Assembly: GCA_021817845.1 (NCBI GenBank)
Contig: JAKAFW010000018.1
Span: forward strand, 1 to 64,000
Length of the DNA stretch: 64,000 nucleotides
Source of the DNA: FEN-1297 sp021817845
GTDB lineage: Bacteria > Bacteroidota > Ignavibacteria > Ignavibacteriales > Ignavibacteriaceae
Direction of reading: 5' to 3'
Shown: in pieces, positions 34,378 to 43,652 of the stretch
Numbering within the stretch: position 1 is the first letter of the stretch
How the letters are laid out: every line of letters begins with the position of its first letter
Notes under the pieces: generated by a model
Databases searched by the model: none
Seen by the model: the letters and a program-made list of their open reading frames with translations, nothing else
What the model was told of the DNA's origin: nothing
Program-made: the position numbers and the translations under genes

Positions 34378-37300
34378 TTATTTCTTAATTTCTTCTTTCG
34401 GAGCTGCAGCAAGCTGCTCATATACTTTCCACTTATCTAATACGTCCTTCTGTGCTTGTACGATTAACTTTTCGGCTTCCTCCGGATCAGATTTGGTAAG
34501 CATTTTATATCGTGTTTCCATGTATGCATAATCTTTCAGCGGAATTTTTGGTGCCTTAGACTCAAGCTTGAATGGATTTTTACCTTCCGTCGTTAAATCG
34601 GGATTAAAGCGGTACAACTGCCAGTGACCTGAATCCACAGCAGCTTTTTGATTTTGCATTCCTTTTGCCATATCGATTCCGTGAGCGATGCAATGGCTGT
34701 ATGCAATTATTAAAGAAGGACCGTTATAAGCTTCAGCTTCAATAAATGCTTTAACCGTTTGAGCATCACTCGCGCCCATTGCAACTTTTGCAACGTAAAC
34801 ATTTCCATAAGCCATTGCCATTAATCCAAGATCTTTTTTAGCCATAGGTTTTCCACCCGCTGCAAATTTTGCAACCGCACCACGTGGCGTTGACTTTGAC
34901 ATCTGCCCGCCGGTATTCGAATAAACTTCAGTGTCAAGCACAAGGATATTTACATTTTTCCCTGATGCAAGCACATGGTCTAACCCGCCATAACCAATGT
35001 CGTAAGCCCATCCATCGCCGCCCATTATCCAGACAGACTTTTTAACAAGGTAATCTGCCAAGCTTTGAAGATGTTTAAGGTCATTAGATTTACCGTTGCC
35101 CCCGGCTTTCAGAAGGTCATTCAGCTTTTGCTTTAAGACTTCTACTCTTTCTCTTTGATCGTAAATTCCAGTTTCATCTTTTTGATCTGCATTTAATATT
35201 TCTTCAACCAATTCAGCGCTGATCTCAGAAGATAATTTCTTAAGTAGATTTGTAGCTTGTCCTGTATGTTTGTCAATCGCTAAACGAAATCCCAACCCAA
35301 ATTCTGCATTGTCTTCAAACAAGGAATTTGACCATGCAGGTCCTCTTCCTTCTTTATTTGAAGCCCAAGGAGTTGTTGGTAGATTACCGCCGTATATCGA
35401 TGAGCAGCCTGTGGCATTTGCAATAACCGATCTGTCACCGAATAATTGGCTTACCAATTTAACATATGGGGTTTCTCCGCAGCCGGAGCAAGCGCCCGAA
35501 AACTCAAACAATGGTTGTAAAAATTGTGAGTCTTTTATTGCAGATGTTGCTACCAATCTTCTATCAACTTCAGGCAACGTTAAGAAGTAATCCCAGTTAG
35601 CTCTCTCTTGTTCTTTAAGCGGCAACTGTGGCATCATGTTGATAGCTTTTAGCTTTGTCTCCTTTTTATTCTTTGCCGGACAAATATCAACGCAAATTCC
35701 GCAGCCGGTGCAATCTTCAACAGCAACCTGAATTGTATATGCTAAATTATCGCCGTAATCTTTTCCTTTGAACTTCATGTGCTTAAATGTCGCCGGAGCA
35801 TTTGCCAAAAGTTTTTCATCGTAAATTTTCACTCGAATTGTAGCGTGAGGACATACTGCTACGCACTTGTTGCATTGAATACAAACCTCAGGATCAAATA
35901 CCGGAACTTCGAGAGCAATATTTCTCTTTTCCCATTGAGCTGTCCCGGTCGGATATGTTCCATCAACAGGCATTTTGCTGACCGGAATAAGATCACCTTT
36001 ACCGGCAATCATCGGTGCAAGTACATTTTTAACAAACTCAGGCGCGCTATCTGAAACCGCAGGAAGGAATTGATGTTTGCTCGTTACACTTGAAGGAATT
36101 TCAACTTCAAATAAATTAGCAAGCGTTTGATCAACGGCGTTGAAGTTCATCTGAACAATCTTATCGCCTTTTGCTCCGTAAGTCTTTTTGATAGTATTCT
36201 TGATCATTTCAATTGCTTCAGCTTTAGGAAGGATTTTTGAAATGGCGAAGAAGCAAGTCTGCATAATTGTATTTATTCTTTGTCCCATTCCTGTATCAGC
36301 AGCAACTTTGTAAGCATCAATTACATAAAACTTCATTTTCTTCGTAATCAAATCCTGTTGAATTTTTTCAGGAAGAGAATCCCACACATCTTCTTTAGGA
36401 ATTATTGTATTCAACAGAAATGTAGCGCCCTCAACACCATCTTCAAGAAGATCCATTTTTTCTAAGAATGTAGGCTGGTGACATGCAATGAAGTTTGCCT
36501 TATCAACAAGATATGTTGATTTTATTTCTTTCGGTCCGAATCTTAAGTGAGATATTGTAGTGGAACCGGATTTTTTAGAATCATAAACAAAGTAACCCTG
36601 AGCATAAAAGTTTGTTCCTTCGCCGATAATCTTAATTGAATTTTTATTAGCGCCCACAGTTCCGTCCGCTCCAAGACCGTAAAACTTTCCTCTGAACGTT
36701 TCCGGAGCTTCAACATTAAACGAAGGATCGAATTCTAAACTGGTATTAGTAACATCATCGTTAATACCTATTGTGAAATGATTTTTAGGTTTATCCTTTT
36801 TAGCCGGGTTAAGTCCTTTAGACATATTTTCAAAAACAGCCTTTACCATCGCCGGAGTAAATTCTTTTGAAGATAAGCCGTATCTACCACCAACAATTTT
36901 GGGATAAGCAAACGGAAGATCGCCGTTATTGAACCGCTCTGATATAGCGTTTACTACATCAAGATAAAGTGGTTCACCCGGCGCGCCTGGCTCCTTGGTT
37001 CTGTCTAATACCGAAATTATTTTTGTTGTTTTAGGAAGCGCATTAATAAAATGATCGATTGAGAAAGGCCTGTATAATCTTACTTTTAGAACGCCGACTT
37101 TTTCTCCCTTGGAAATTAAATAGTCAATTGTCTCTTCAACAGCGCCTGCTCCCGAACCCATTATTATGATAACTCTTTCAGCATCCGGTGCACCGACATA
37201 ATCAAATAAATGATATTGCCTCCCAACGATTTTTGCAAATTTGTCCATCTGCTTTTGTACAATTTCCGGGCAATCATTATAATATTTATTTACCGTCTCT

Positions 37301-37986
37301 CTTCCCTGGAAATAAACATCCGGATTCTGAGCCGTACCACGCAATACCGGGTGTTCCGGATTTAATGCGCGTTTACGATGTGCAAATACAAGCTCATCGT
37401 CAATCATATTACGAATATCTTCTGTTGTTAATTGTTCGATCTTCATTACTTCATGTGAAGTTCTAAATCCATCGAAGAAATGCAAAAACGGAATGCGCGC
37501 TTCAAGAGTTGCTGCCTGGGCAATTAATGCGCAATCCATAACTTCCTGAACTGAGTTTGATGCGAGCATTGCAAATCCGGTCGAGCGAGTAGACATTACA
37601 TCGCTGTGATCTCCGAAAATCGAAAGAGCTTGAGCCGCAAGCGATCTTGCCGAAACATGAAATACCGTTGAGGTTAATTCACCTGCTATTTTAAACATGT
37701 TTGGTATCATTAAGAGCAAACCTTGCGAAGCCGTAAATGTTGTTGTAAGAGCGCCATTCTGTAATGCCCCGTGAACGCTGCCTGAAGCTCCGCCTTCGCT
37801 TTGAAGTTCACTAACCGAGGGTACTTCATCCCATATATTCTTTTTGCCGACAGCCGACCATGCGTCGCACCATTCGCCCATGTTTGACGAAGGGGTTATA
37901 GGGTAAATTGCTATTACTTCATTAGTTTGATATGCTACATAAGCCGCTGCTTCATTGCCATCAATTGTTACTTTTTTCCTGTCCAT
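34378..37986 (-). CDS. nifJ: Pyruvate:ferredoxin (flavodoxin) oxidoreductase
   Basis: 1202 residues, the single-chain form. Domain order: PFOR I with DGNEAAAYVAYQTNEVIAIYPITPSS; domain II with RVIIIMGSGAGAVEETIDYL and KVGVLKVRLYRPFS; an EKR-type insert; two 4Fe-4S clusters with CIQCNKCVAVCPH (near 700) and CTGCGICVDICPA (near 755); and the C-terminal TPP domain with CSGCGETPYVKL, MGGDGWAYDIGYGGLDH, VLDTEVYSNTGGQMSKSTPRGA. It converts pyruvate and CoA to acetyl-CoA, CO2 and reduced ferredoxin, in the cytosol. GGAAAGAAG precedes ATG 37986. A complete PDH complex is also encoded at 50-56 kb, so this serves the anoxic or low-potential branch. Confidence 0.98.
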   Translation of the reverse strand: MDRKKVTIDGNEAAAYVAYQTNEVIAIYPITPSSNMGEWCDAWSAVGKKNIWDEVPSVSELQSEGGASGSVHGALQNGALTTTFTASQGLLLMIPNMFKIAGELTSTVFHVSARSLAAQALSIFGDHSDVMSTRSTGFAMLASNSVQEVMDCALIAQAATLEARIPFLHFFDGFRTSHEVMKIEQLTTEDIRNMIDDELVFAHRKRALNPEHPVLRGTAQNPDVYFQGRETVNKYYNDCPEIVQKQMDKFAKIVGRQYHLFDYVGAPDAERVIIIMGSGAGAVEETIDYLISKGEKVGVLKVRLYRPFSIDHFINALPKTTKIISVLDRTKEPGAPGEPLYLDVVNAISERFNNGDLPFAYPKIVGGRYGLSSKEFTPAMVKAVFENMSKGLNPAKKDKPKNHFTIGINDDVTNTSLEFDPSFNVEAPETFRGKFYGLGADGTVGANKNSIKIIGEGTNFYAQGYFVYDSKKSGSTTISHLRFGPKEIKSTYLVDKANFIACHQPTFLEKMDLLEDGVEGATFLLNTIIPKEDVWDSLPEKIQQDLITKKMKFYVIDAYKVAADTGMGQRINTIMQTCFFAISKILPKAEAIEMIKNTIKKTYGAKGDKIVQMNFNAVDQTLANLFEVEIPSSVTSKHQFLPAVSDSAPEFVKNVLAPMIAGKGDLIPVSKMPVDGTYPTGTAQWEKRNIALEVPVFDPEVCIQCNKCVAVCPHATIRVKIYDEKLLANAPATFKHMKFKGKDYGDNLAYTIQVAVEDCTGCGICVDICPAKNKKETKLKAINMMPQLPLKEQERANWDYFLTLPEVDRRLVATSAIKDSQFLQPLFEFSGACSGCGETPYVKLVSQLFGDRSVIANATGCSSIYGGNLPTTPWASNKEGRGPAWSNSLFEDNAEFGLGFRLAIDKHTGQATNLLKKLSSEISAELVEEILNADQKDETGIYDQRERVEVLKQKLNDLLKAGGNGKSNDLKHLQSLADYLVKKSVWIMGGDGWAYDIGYGGLDHVLASGKNVNILVLDTEVYSNTGGQMSKSTPRGAVAKFAAGGKPMAKKDLGLMAMAYGNVYVAKVAMGASDAQTVKAFIEAEAYNGPSLIIAYSHCIAHGIDMAKGMQNQKAAVDSGHWQLYRFNPDLTTEGKNPFKLESKAPKIPLKDYAYMETRYKMLTKSDPEEAEKLIVQAQKDVLDKWKVYEQLAAAPKEEIKK

Positions 37987-38481
37987 CTTCTTTCCAATTG
38001 TTTTGATTAAATTTGATCTATTTGAGATGATTAGTTAGTCTAAAATTATACCAATTCTTTTAAGCCAAAATGGTACTTTTTCGTGATTATTTTATCAAAA
38101 AAGGTAAAAGGGGAGACTGCAATTAGTCGATTTTCTTAATCTTGGGAATAGCTATTAACTTCTGTCCGTGCACAAAAAAAACTCTTTGAAATAATAGAAA
38201 ATATAAGCCAATTCCACTACACCAATTTCTCAAGAACTGAGTAATGCGACTTAAATGTGTCACTCGTCTCTCGTTACTCTCTCCCTCATCGGCCATTTTG
38301 GCACACCTAAAATCTTTTTCTTCCTATTTTTTGCCTAAATTTTCCCCATATCTACTAGGCATCTGCCAGGCCTATAACAAGCCTCCACCAACCCTATAAT
38401 TCTTACCTAAAAATTGCAGAAAAAATAGTGTGACAAAAATGACAAAGTCACCTTCACTACAAGAATTATTAAACGGATTTA
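37987..38481. other. 495 bp intergenic region upstream of nifJ
   Basis: No coding frame or repeat I would support. It must hold the minus-strand nifJ promoter. A GTGAC...GTCAC inverted repeat (38431-38452) close to the end of the acyl-CoA synthetase gene might be a weak terminator or operator; there is no T-tract on either side. Confidence 0.35.
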
Positions 38482-40542
38482 TTAGGATAATTTTATCCTT
38501 ACATCTACCGCATATATGGTATTGTGTTCGGAAATAATAACCGGGTTAAAATCGAACTCTAAAATTGAAGGATTATCCACCATCATTTGAGCGGCTGATT
38601 TGATTATTTCCTTTATTTTAGTTTTATCGATAGCCGTTTCTCCTCTGACTCCCTCCAGGAGCTTTCCCATTTTTGTTGCGGAAATTAATTCGTCAATATC
38701 GTTGTCGTTTAAGTAAGCAGATTTAATTGCCGTATCGTTATATATTTCCACATATTTTCCTCCGGTGCCAAACATAATCATTGGTCCAAAAGCCGGGTCT
38801 CTAAAACCTCCGATCAATATTTCAAAGCGTGGCTTGATGTATGGTTGAATAAGAAATTCATCCAGGTCAATTCCGTTAGTCTTAAAGTTTTCAAGTATTT
38901 CCATTTCGGCTTCAAGAAGTTGATTTATATTCTTGATATTTACCTTAACTGCATTTATCTCTGACTTGTGAACAAGTTTTTTTGAAATTCCCTTTAAGAC
39001 TATCGGGAAAGTAAAATCTTCAATATGCTTGTTAATTTTACCGGCTGAGATAATTGTTGAACTGACAAGCGGTATGTTATAGTGTTTCATCATTAAGTTT
39101 ATTAAATCATGCGATACGAAAGAAGATTCTTTGATAAGATTGAAACCGAAATTTTGAGGCGGTAAAATCTCGTGGTGTACTTTATTTTTATTTAAGTAAA
39201 ACAAAATGTTGGAAATAACTTCCGCCGGTTCTTCCGGGTTTCTGAATAGCGGCTTTTTATAGATTGAATTTTTCCTGTAATTCTCCCAAAACTCAGGCAG
39301 CGGCATAACAACTTGAAAGACAGGCTTGATGTTTTCAATACTGTTAACAGCCTCTATTACCGCCATAGGAGAAACCATAACCGGTTCGACAAAAATTGAA
39401 ATTACTGCATCAACATTTTCGTCGGACAATAAAATTTCATTTACAGATTTATAGTGTTCAGCCGTGCCTCCCGGAAGAAGGTCTACCGGATTATTTACGC
39501 TCCCTTCCTGATGAACGATTGTCCTTAACTTATTTTTTGTCTCCTCATTTAATTTTGAGAGCGTTAAGTTCTTTTCTCCAAGCGCATCTACTGCCAATAT
39601 TGCCGGACCGCCGGCGTTTGTTACAACGGCAATTCTATTACCTACAGGAGGCGGAAAATTCTCAAACCCTTTTGATGTATTAAATAGGCCCGCAAGCGTG
39701 TTGACGCGGATAATTCCAAACTGATTCAATACGGCATCCACAACTTTATCGCTTGTGCCGATTGCACCTGTGTGAGACGATGCAGCTTTTATTCCCTCGG
39801 TAGTTCTTCCTGCTTTAAGAATAATAACCGGCTTAGAATTAATTTCTTTAGATATTATTTTAAGGAATGATTCTCCGTCAGTAAAACTTTCTAAATAAAG
39901 AGCGATAGTTTTTATATTATCATCCGACTGCCAGAATTCCAAAAGATCATTTTCGCAAATATCTGCCTTATTTCCGACGCTAATAAAATGCCCGAATTTA
40001 ATATCTGTTTCCCGAAGTGAATTTAGTACAGCCGCTCCGATTGCTCCGCTTTGCGAAAGAAAAGCAGTACAGCCCGTTTCCGGTTTTTCGGCGACAAAAG
40101 TAGCATTAAGTTTTATATCCTTAAAAGTGTTTATTACTCCCATGCAATTTGGTCCTACCAACCTCGCACCCGATGCTCGAACCTTTTCAATAATTTTATG
40201 CTCAAATTCAGCGCCTTCCACGCCAACTTCCTTAAAACCGGCTGTAATCAGAATTATACTCTTAATGTTTTTTAGCAATACATTATCGAGAGAATCGTCG
40301 ACAAATTGTTTTGGAACAACTATGATGGCAAGATCAATTCCATCAGGTAATTCCGGAATGGATTTATAGCATTTATAACCGAGTAAAAAATCCGCATTCG
40401 GATTTACGGGATAAATTTCACCAACAAATCCATAATTTTTAATCGACCTCAAAAGCTCGTAACCAATGCTTTTTTCCTTCTGGGAAGCGCCCACAACAGC
40501 GATTTTAGAGGGATAGAAAAAATTTTTAATCTCAGCATTCAT
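38482..40542 (-). CDS. ADP-forming acetate/acyl-CoA synthetase (fused alpha-beta)
   Basis: 686 residues. The N-terminal CoA-binding domain (PSKIAVVGASQKEKSIGYELLRSIKNYGFVGEIYPVNP) is followed by the succinyl-CoA-synthetase-like alpha domain (ARLVGPNCMGVIN, FLSQSGAIGAAVL). The phosphohistidine region is SSHTGAIGTSD (His near 256), and the C-terminal ATP-grasp domain starts FPIVLKGISKKLVHKSEINAVKVNI. It makes ATP from acetyl-CoA or another acyl-CoA, releasing the acid. With PFOR upstream it gives pyruvate to acetate with ATP yield. Acyl specificity is not evident. Confidence 0.9.
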   Translation of the reverse strand: MNAEIKNFFYPSKIAVVGASQKEKSIGYELLRSIKNYGFVGEIYPVNPNADFLLGYKCYKSIPELPDGIDLAIIVVPKQFVDDSLDNVLLKNIKSIILITAGFKEVGVEGAEFEHKIIEKVRASGARLVGPNCMGVINTFKDIKLNATFVAEKPETGCTAFLSQSGAIGAAVLNSLRETDIKFGHFISVGNKADICENDLLEFWQSDDNIKTIALYLESFTDGESFLKIISKEINSKPVIILKAGRTTEGIKAASSHTGAIGTSDKVVDAVLNQFGIIRVNTLAGLFNTSKGFENFPPPVGNRIAVVTNAGGPAILAVDALGEKNLTLSKLNEETKNKLRTIVHQEGSVNNPVDLLPGGTAEHYKSVNEILLSDENVDAVISIFVEPVMVSPMAVIEAVNSIENIKPVFQVVMPLPEFWENYRKNSIYKKPLFRNPEEPAEVISNILFYLNKNKVHHEILPPQNFGFNLIKESSFVSHDLINLMMKHYNIPLVSSTIISAGKINKHIEDFTFPIVLKGISKKLVHKSEINAVKVNIKNINQLLEAEMEILENFKTNGIDLDEFLIQPYIKPRFEILIGGFRDPAFGPMIMFGTGGKYVEIYNDTAIKSAYLNDNDIDELISATKMGKLLEGVRGETAIDKTKIKEIIKSAAQMMVDNPSILEFDFNPVIISEHNTIYAVDVRIKLS

Positions 40543-40800
40543 CAGAAATTCTCCAAAGCTTTTTAGTAATTTTGGGACGAGAATATTTTAATTGAAAATA
40601 TTAAATAAACCTGTTAGATTAATTTATGAATTTTGAACCAATTCTATTCCATCCTTTTGGCTAAAAAATATTTGAGAGCACTTTCAAAAAGAAAAATATA
40701 AGCCAAAAATGTCGCTATTTAAAATATTGATGAACTTAGGGCATATTCTTTTTTATGAAACTCAAAATTTTTATATTCGTTTATCATAACTGAATCTTTT

Positions 40801-41559
40801 ATGAAAATATATAATTATCTGCTAAATACTATTTCGCAAAAAGGTGCGGCTTATTTAGTTTTGCTTGATCCGGACAAATTGACCGATAATGATTTATCCC
40901 GGTTTATCACTCATTGTGAACATTCCGGTGTAGATGGATTTTTGGTCGGAGGAAGCTTAATGATTAACGGCAACTTTGACACATTCCTGGCTAATGTGAA
41001 AACTATTACAAATTTGCCTGTTATAATCTTCCCGGGAAGCGAAAATCAGGTTTGTCAATCTGCGGATGCAATTCTATTTATTTCCGTAGTAAGCGGAAGA
41101 AATGCGGAACACTTAATCGGCAAACATGTTTTAGCAGCTCCCTTAATTAAAAAATATAATTTAGAACCGATTTCAACTGGATATATTATCGTTGAATCAG
41201 GCTCAATTACCACGGCAGAATATATGAGCGGAAGTTTTCCCATTCCAAAAAACAAACCTGAAATCGCGGCAGCTACAGCACTTGCAGCAGAATATCTCGG
41301 TATGAAATTAATCTATCTTGAAGCTGGCTCCGGAGCCGATAAGCCAGTATCAAACGAAATGGTTAAAGCAGTTGCAAGCATTTGCAGTGTCCCAGTAATA
41401 GTCGGCGGCGGGATTAGGTCTCCACAAATCGCACGTGAAAAAATTGAAAGTGGTGCTAAGATTATTGTAACCGGAAATTTCTTAGAAGATGAAAATAACT
41501 GGAGTTTGATAAAAGAGTTTGCAAATGCAGTTCATATAAAACTGCCTATTACTGTTTAG
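40801..41559 (+). CDS. Geranylgeranylglyceryl phosphate synthase (GGGPS/PcrB family, bacterial group)
   Basis: 252 residues, TIM-barrel. Marks: YLVLLDPDKLTDND (LLDPDK 21-26), GVDGFLVGGSLM, NLPVIIFPGSENQV, ADAILFISVVSGRNAEHLIGKHVLAA, LIYLEAGSGADKPVSNEMV, VPVIVGGGIRSPQIAREKI. These match archaeal-type GGGPS of the group found in Bacteroidota and relatives. It joins an isoprenoid diphosphate to glycerol-1-phosphate, the first step of ether-type lipid synthesis. The partner glycerol-1-phosphate dehydrogenase is not in the window. It is 30 bp from gmhA. Confidence 0.9.
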   Translation: MKIYNYLLNTISQKGAAYLVLLDPDKLTDNDLSRFITHCEHSGVDGFLVGGSLMINGNFDTFLANVKTITNLPVIIFPGSENQVCQSADAILFISVVSGRNAEHLIGKHVLAAPLIKKYNLEPISTGYIIVESGSITTAEYMSGSFPIPKNKPEIAAATALAAEYLGMKLIYLEAGSGADKPVSNEMVKAVASICSVPVIVGGGIRSPQIAREKIESGAKIIVTGNFLEDENNWSLIKEFANAVHIKLPITV

Positions 41560-41589
41560 AAAGAAAACTTAATCATTAAATTGGAAAAT

Positions 41590-42174
41590 ATGGATAAGAA
41601 AAAATTCGCAATAGATTCGCTTATTGAAAGCTCAGAAACAAAAATTAAAATACAGAACGAATGTTTACCCGGCATACTTGCCTCGATTGATCTTTTAGTT
41701 GATGCTTATAAGAATGGAAAGAAACTTCTTCTTTGCGGCAACGGTGGTAGCGCTGCTGATTGTCAGCATATAGCAACGGAATTAATGATTAGATTAAATC
41801 ATAATATTAGCCGTCCCGCTCTTGCAGCTATTGCTTTAACAACCGATACATCTAATCTAACAGCCGGAGGCAACGACATCGGTTACGAAAATGTTTTTGC
41901 CCGCAATGTTGAAGGCTTGGGAAATAACGGTGACGTCCTACTTGCCATCTCTACGAGCGGGAATTCTCCAAACGTTATTAAAGCTGTTGAAATGGCGCAT
42001 TCCAAAAAAATGAAGATAATCGGATTTCTTGGCGGTTCCGGCGGGAAATTAAAATCAATTGTAGATATTCCTATTGTCGTTCCGTCTAATAATACACAGC
42101 GTATTCAAGAAGGACATATCACAATAGCGCATATTATTTGTGAATTAACCGAAGACGAACTTTACGGAAAGTAA
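41590..42174 (+). CDS. gmhA: Phosphoheptose isomerase (sedoheptulose-7-phosphate isomerase)
   Basis: 194 residues from ATG 41590, with GGAAAAT just upstream; a TTG at 41581 is the alternative. SIS-domain motifs: KLLLCGNGGSAADCQHIATELM, AAIALTTDTSNLTAGGNDIGYENVFARNVEGLGNNGDVLLAISTSGNSPNVIKAVEMA, and the end IQEGHITIAHIICELTEDELYGK, with the metal/substrate His and Glu. It makes D-glycero-heptose 7-phosphate for lipopolysaccharide core or S-layer glycans. Placement beside GGGPS suggests envelope synthesis. Confidence 0.93.
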   Translation: MDKKKFAIDSLIESSETKIKIQNECLPGILASIDLLVDAYKNGKKLLLCGNGGSAADCQHIATELMIRLNHNISRPALAAIALTTDTSNLTAGGNDIGYENVFARNVEGLGNNGDVLLAISTSGNSPNVIKAVEMAHSKKMKIIGFLGGSGGKLKSIVDIPIVVPSNNTQRIQEGHITIAHIICELTEDELYGK

Positions 42175-42268
42175 AATGCATTCGTTTTTTTAATTTATTT
42201 ATTCAATTACCATCCCCACAGATAAATCAATCCCCATTCCAATAGATACACCTATTCCCATCCCCATC

Positions 42269-42452
42269 CCCATAGATAAATCTATGGGCTGCTTTTTTCT
42301 TCTATCTAGATATTGCCTTACCATGAAAGATAGGACTACTCTGGTCAATTTCAGAAGTAAAGCTGGCTACTACTTAACAATGAACAGGCAGCCCACGACC
42401 TCGGTCGTGGGGATAGAAATGCGAACTAATCTATAAGTCGTTTCAACGACTT
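42269..42452. repeat. REP/BIME unit 1
   Basis: Hairpin A at 42269-42288 (CCCATAGAT, AA loop, ATCTATGGG, then CTGC and T-run). Hairpin B at 42392-42411 (CCCACGACC, TC loop, GGTCGTGGG, preceded by GCAG). Hairpin C at 42435-42452 (AAGTCGTT, TC, AACGACTT). The A-to-B spacer is 103 bp. Read on opposite strands, A and B both have GCAG directly 5' of a hairpin starting CCCA, the guide-tetranucleotide layout of REP elements. Confidence 0.85.
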
Positions 42453-42513
42453 ACTAATATCACAACCCGTATTTTTTAATATGTATTTACCATCCCCTAT
42501 CCCCATTCCCCTC

Positions 42514-42711
42514 CCCATAGATAAATCTATGGGCTGCTTTTTCCTTTTATTTAGATATTGCCTTACCATGATAGATCAGACTACTCTGGCCGATACATTA
42601 GAAATAAAGCTAATTTCCATTTAGATACTACTTAACATTGAACAGGCAGCCCACGACCTCGGTCGTGGGTATAGAAATACAAAACTAATCTTGAAGTCGT
42701 TTCAACGACTT
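42514..42711. repeat. REP/BIME unit 2
   Basis: Hairpin A 42514-42533, hairpin B 42650-42669, hairpin C 42694-42711, same sequences as unit 1. The A-to-B spacer is 116 bp and similar to units 1, 3 and 4 (TTTAGATATTGCCTTACCAT, then CAGACTACTCTGGCCGATAC). Hairpin C overlaps the stop codon of the transposase gene, so the final codons of that gene are part of the repeat. Confidence 0.85.
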
Positions 42712-43145
42712 ACCATTACCAACCCATATTTTTTAATAAACAATTCCACCTCTTCCTTGTAACTTATTTTCCTATGATGTTCTTTCTGATTCTTTATATA
42801 CTCCTCAACTTGTTTTACTATCGACTCACTAACCGAGAATGCGCCATATCCTATTTGCCATGCAAACTTTTCATTTGTAAAATTCATCTGGTTACACCAA
42901 TGTGATGATTCGCCTTTGACATTTTTAAATATGTCCCCAATTGAATAAGTAGGGCTTAATAAAAACAAAACGTGTAAATGATTTTCAATACCATTTATAC
43001 TTTTAACCTTACAACCCAATTCTTTTTCCAATTCTTCTTTTATATGTTGATATAGTTGCTCCTCAAAATCCTTCCGAATTAATGGAAGGCTATCCTTCGT
43101 TCCGAATACTCCATGTATCCATATTTTTGTTAATGAATGCGGCAT
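42702..43145 (-). CDS. REP-associated tyrosine transposase (IS200/Y1 family, RAYT)
   Basis: 147 residues of the Y1_Tnp single-strand transposase fold. The metal-binding HUH motif is H56-L-H58 (IENHLHVLFLL). The nucleophile is Y116 in EEYIKNQKEHH, with the YxxxQ helix motif (Y116, Q120). KGESSHWCNQ and WQIGYGAFSVSES are further family marks. Such proteins nick and rejoin single-stranded hairpin DNA; RAYTs are domesticated forms tied to REP elements rather than free insertion sequences. No tnpB or guide RNA is nearby. It sits between four REP units with GCAG-hairpin ends, its likely substrates. All catalytic residues are present. Confidence 0.88.
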   Translation of the reverse strand: MPHSLTKIWIHGVFGTKDSLPLIRKDFEEQLYQHIKEELEKELGCKVKSINGIENHLHVLFLLSPTYSIGDIFKNVKGESSHWCNQMNFTNEKFAWQIGYGAFSVSESIVKQVEEYIKNQKEHHRKISYKEEVELFIKKYGLVMVSR

Positions 43146-43153
43146 AAATTATA

Positions 43154-43169
43154 AACCACTGAAGTGGTT
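43154..43169. repeat. Short palindrome upstream of the transposase start
   Basis: AACCACT/AGTGGTT (43154-43160, 43163-43169) with loop GA, 8 bp before the transposase ATG on the minus strand. Too close to the start codon to leave room for a normal ribosome-binding site, it may be the 5' boundary hairpin of the RAYT cassette or a translation-controlling hairpin. Confidence 0.6.
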
Positions 43170-43199
43170 CCCATTTTTTGTAATATATATTTCCCCATT

Positions 43200-43424
43200 C
43201 CCATAGATAAATCTATGGGCTGCTTTTTTCTTATATTTAGATATTTCCTTACCATGAAAGGTCAGACTACTCTTGCCGATACCTCAAAAGTAAAACCAAC
43301 TTTTCTTTTGATATTTCTTACTATGAAAGATCAATCCACATTTTCCTTAACCTCAGTAGTAAAGCCAACTTCCATTTAGATATTTCTTAACAGTGAACAG
43401 GCAGCCCACGACCTCGGTCGTGGG
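43200..43424. repeat. REP/BIME unit 3 with an internal spacer duplication
   Basis: Hairpin A 43200-43219, hairpin B 43405-43424. Its spacer (185 bp) is about 70 bp longer than in units 2 and 4 because the segment GATATTTC.TTAC.ATGAAAG... is repeated in tandem (about 43250-43315 and 43312-43380). Hairpin C is missing: the sequence after CTTGAA runs directly into unit 4. Confidence 0.8.
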
Positions 43425-43457
43425 GATAGAAATACAAAACTAATCTTGAAACCCATT

Positions 43458-43652
43458 CCCATAGATAAATCTATGGGCTGCTTTTTTCTTTTATTTAGAT
43501 ATTTTCTTACCATGAAAGGTCAGACTACTCCGGCCGATACATGAGAAGCAAAGCCAATTTCCATTTAGATATTCATTACAGTGAATAGGCAGCCCACGAC
43601 CTCGGTCGTGGGTATAGAAATACAAACTATTCTTTGAGTCGTTTCAACGACT
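43458..43652. repeat. REP/BIME unit 4
   Basis: Hairpin A 43458-43477, hairpin B 43593-43612, hairpin C 43637-43652 with AGTCGTT/AACGACT arms. The A-to-B spacer is 115 bp. Hairpin C touches the first base of the stop codon of the DUF192 gene, as in unit 2 with the transposase gene. Confidence 0.85.

Noticed and set aside
42355..42377. AAAGCTGGCTACTACTT in REP unit 1 resembles the CTGGCTA loop region of the candidate RNA
   Set aside because: In the other REP units the same place reads AAAGCTAATTTCCATTTAG..., so the resemblance arises from a deletion in unit 1 and is coincidental.
42702..43145. Possible IS200/IS605 element with TnpB and guide RNA
   Set aside because: No tnpB frame lies on either side; only the Y1 transposase and REP hairpins are present.
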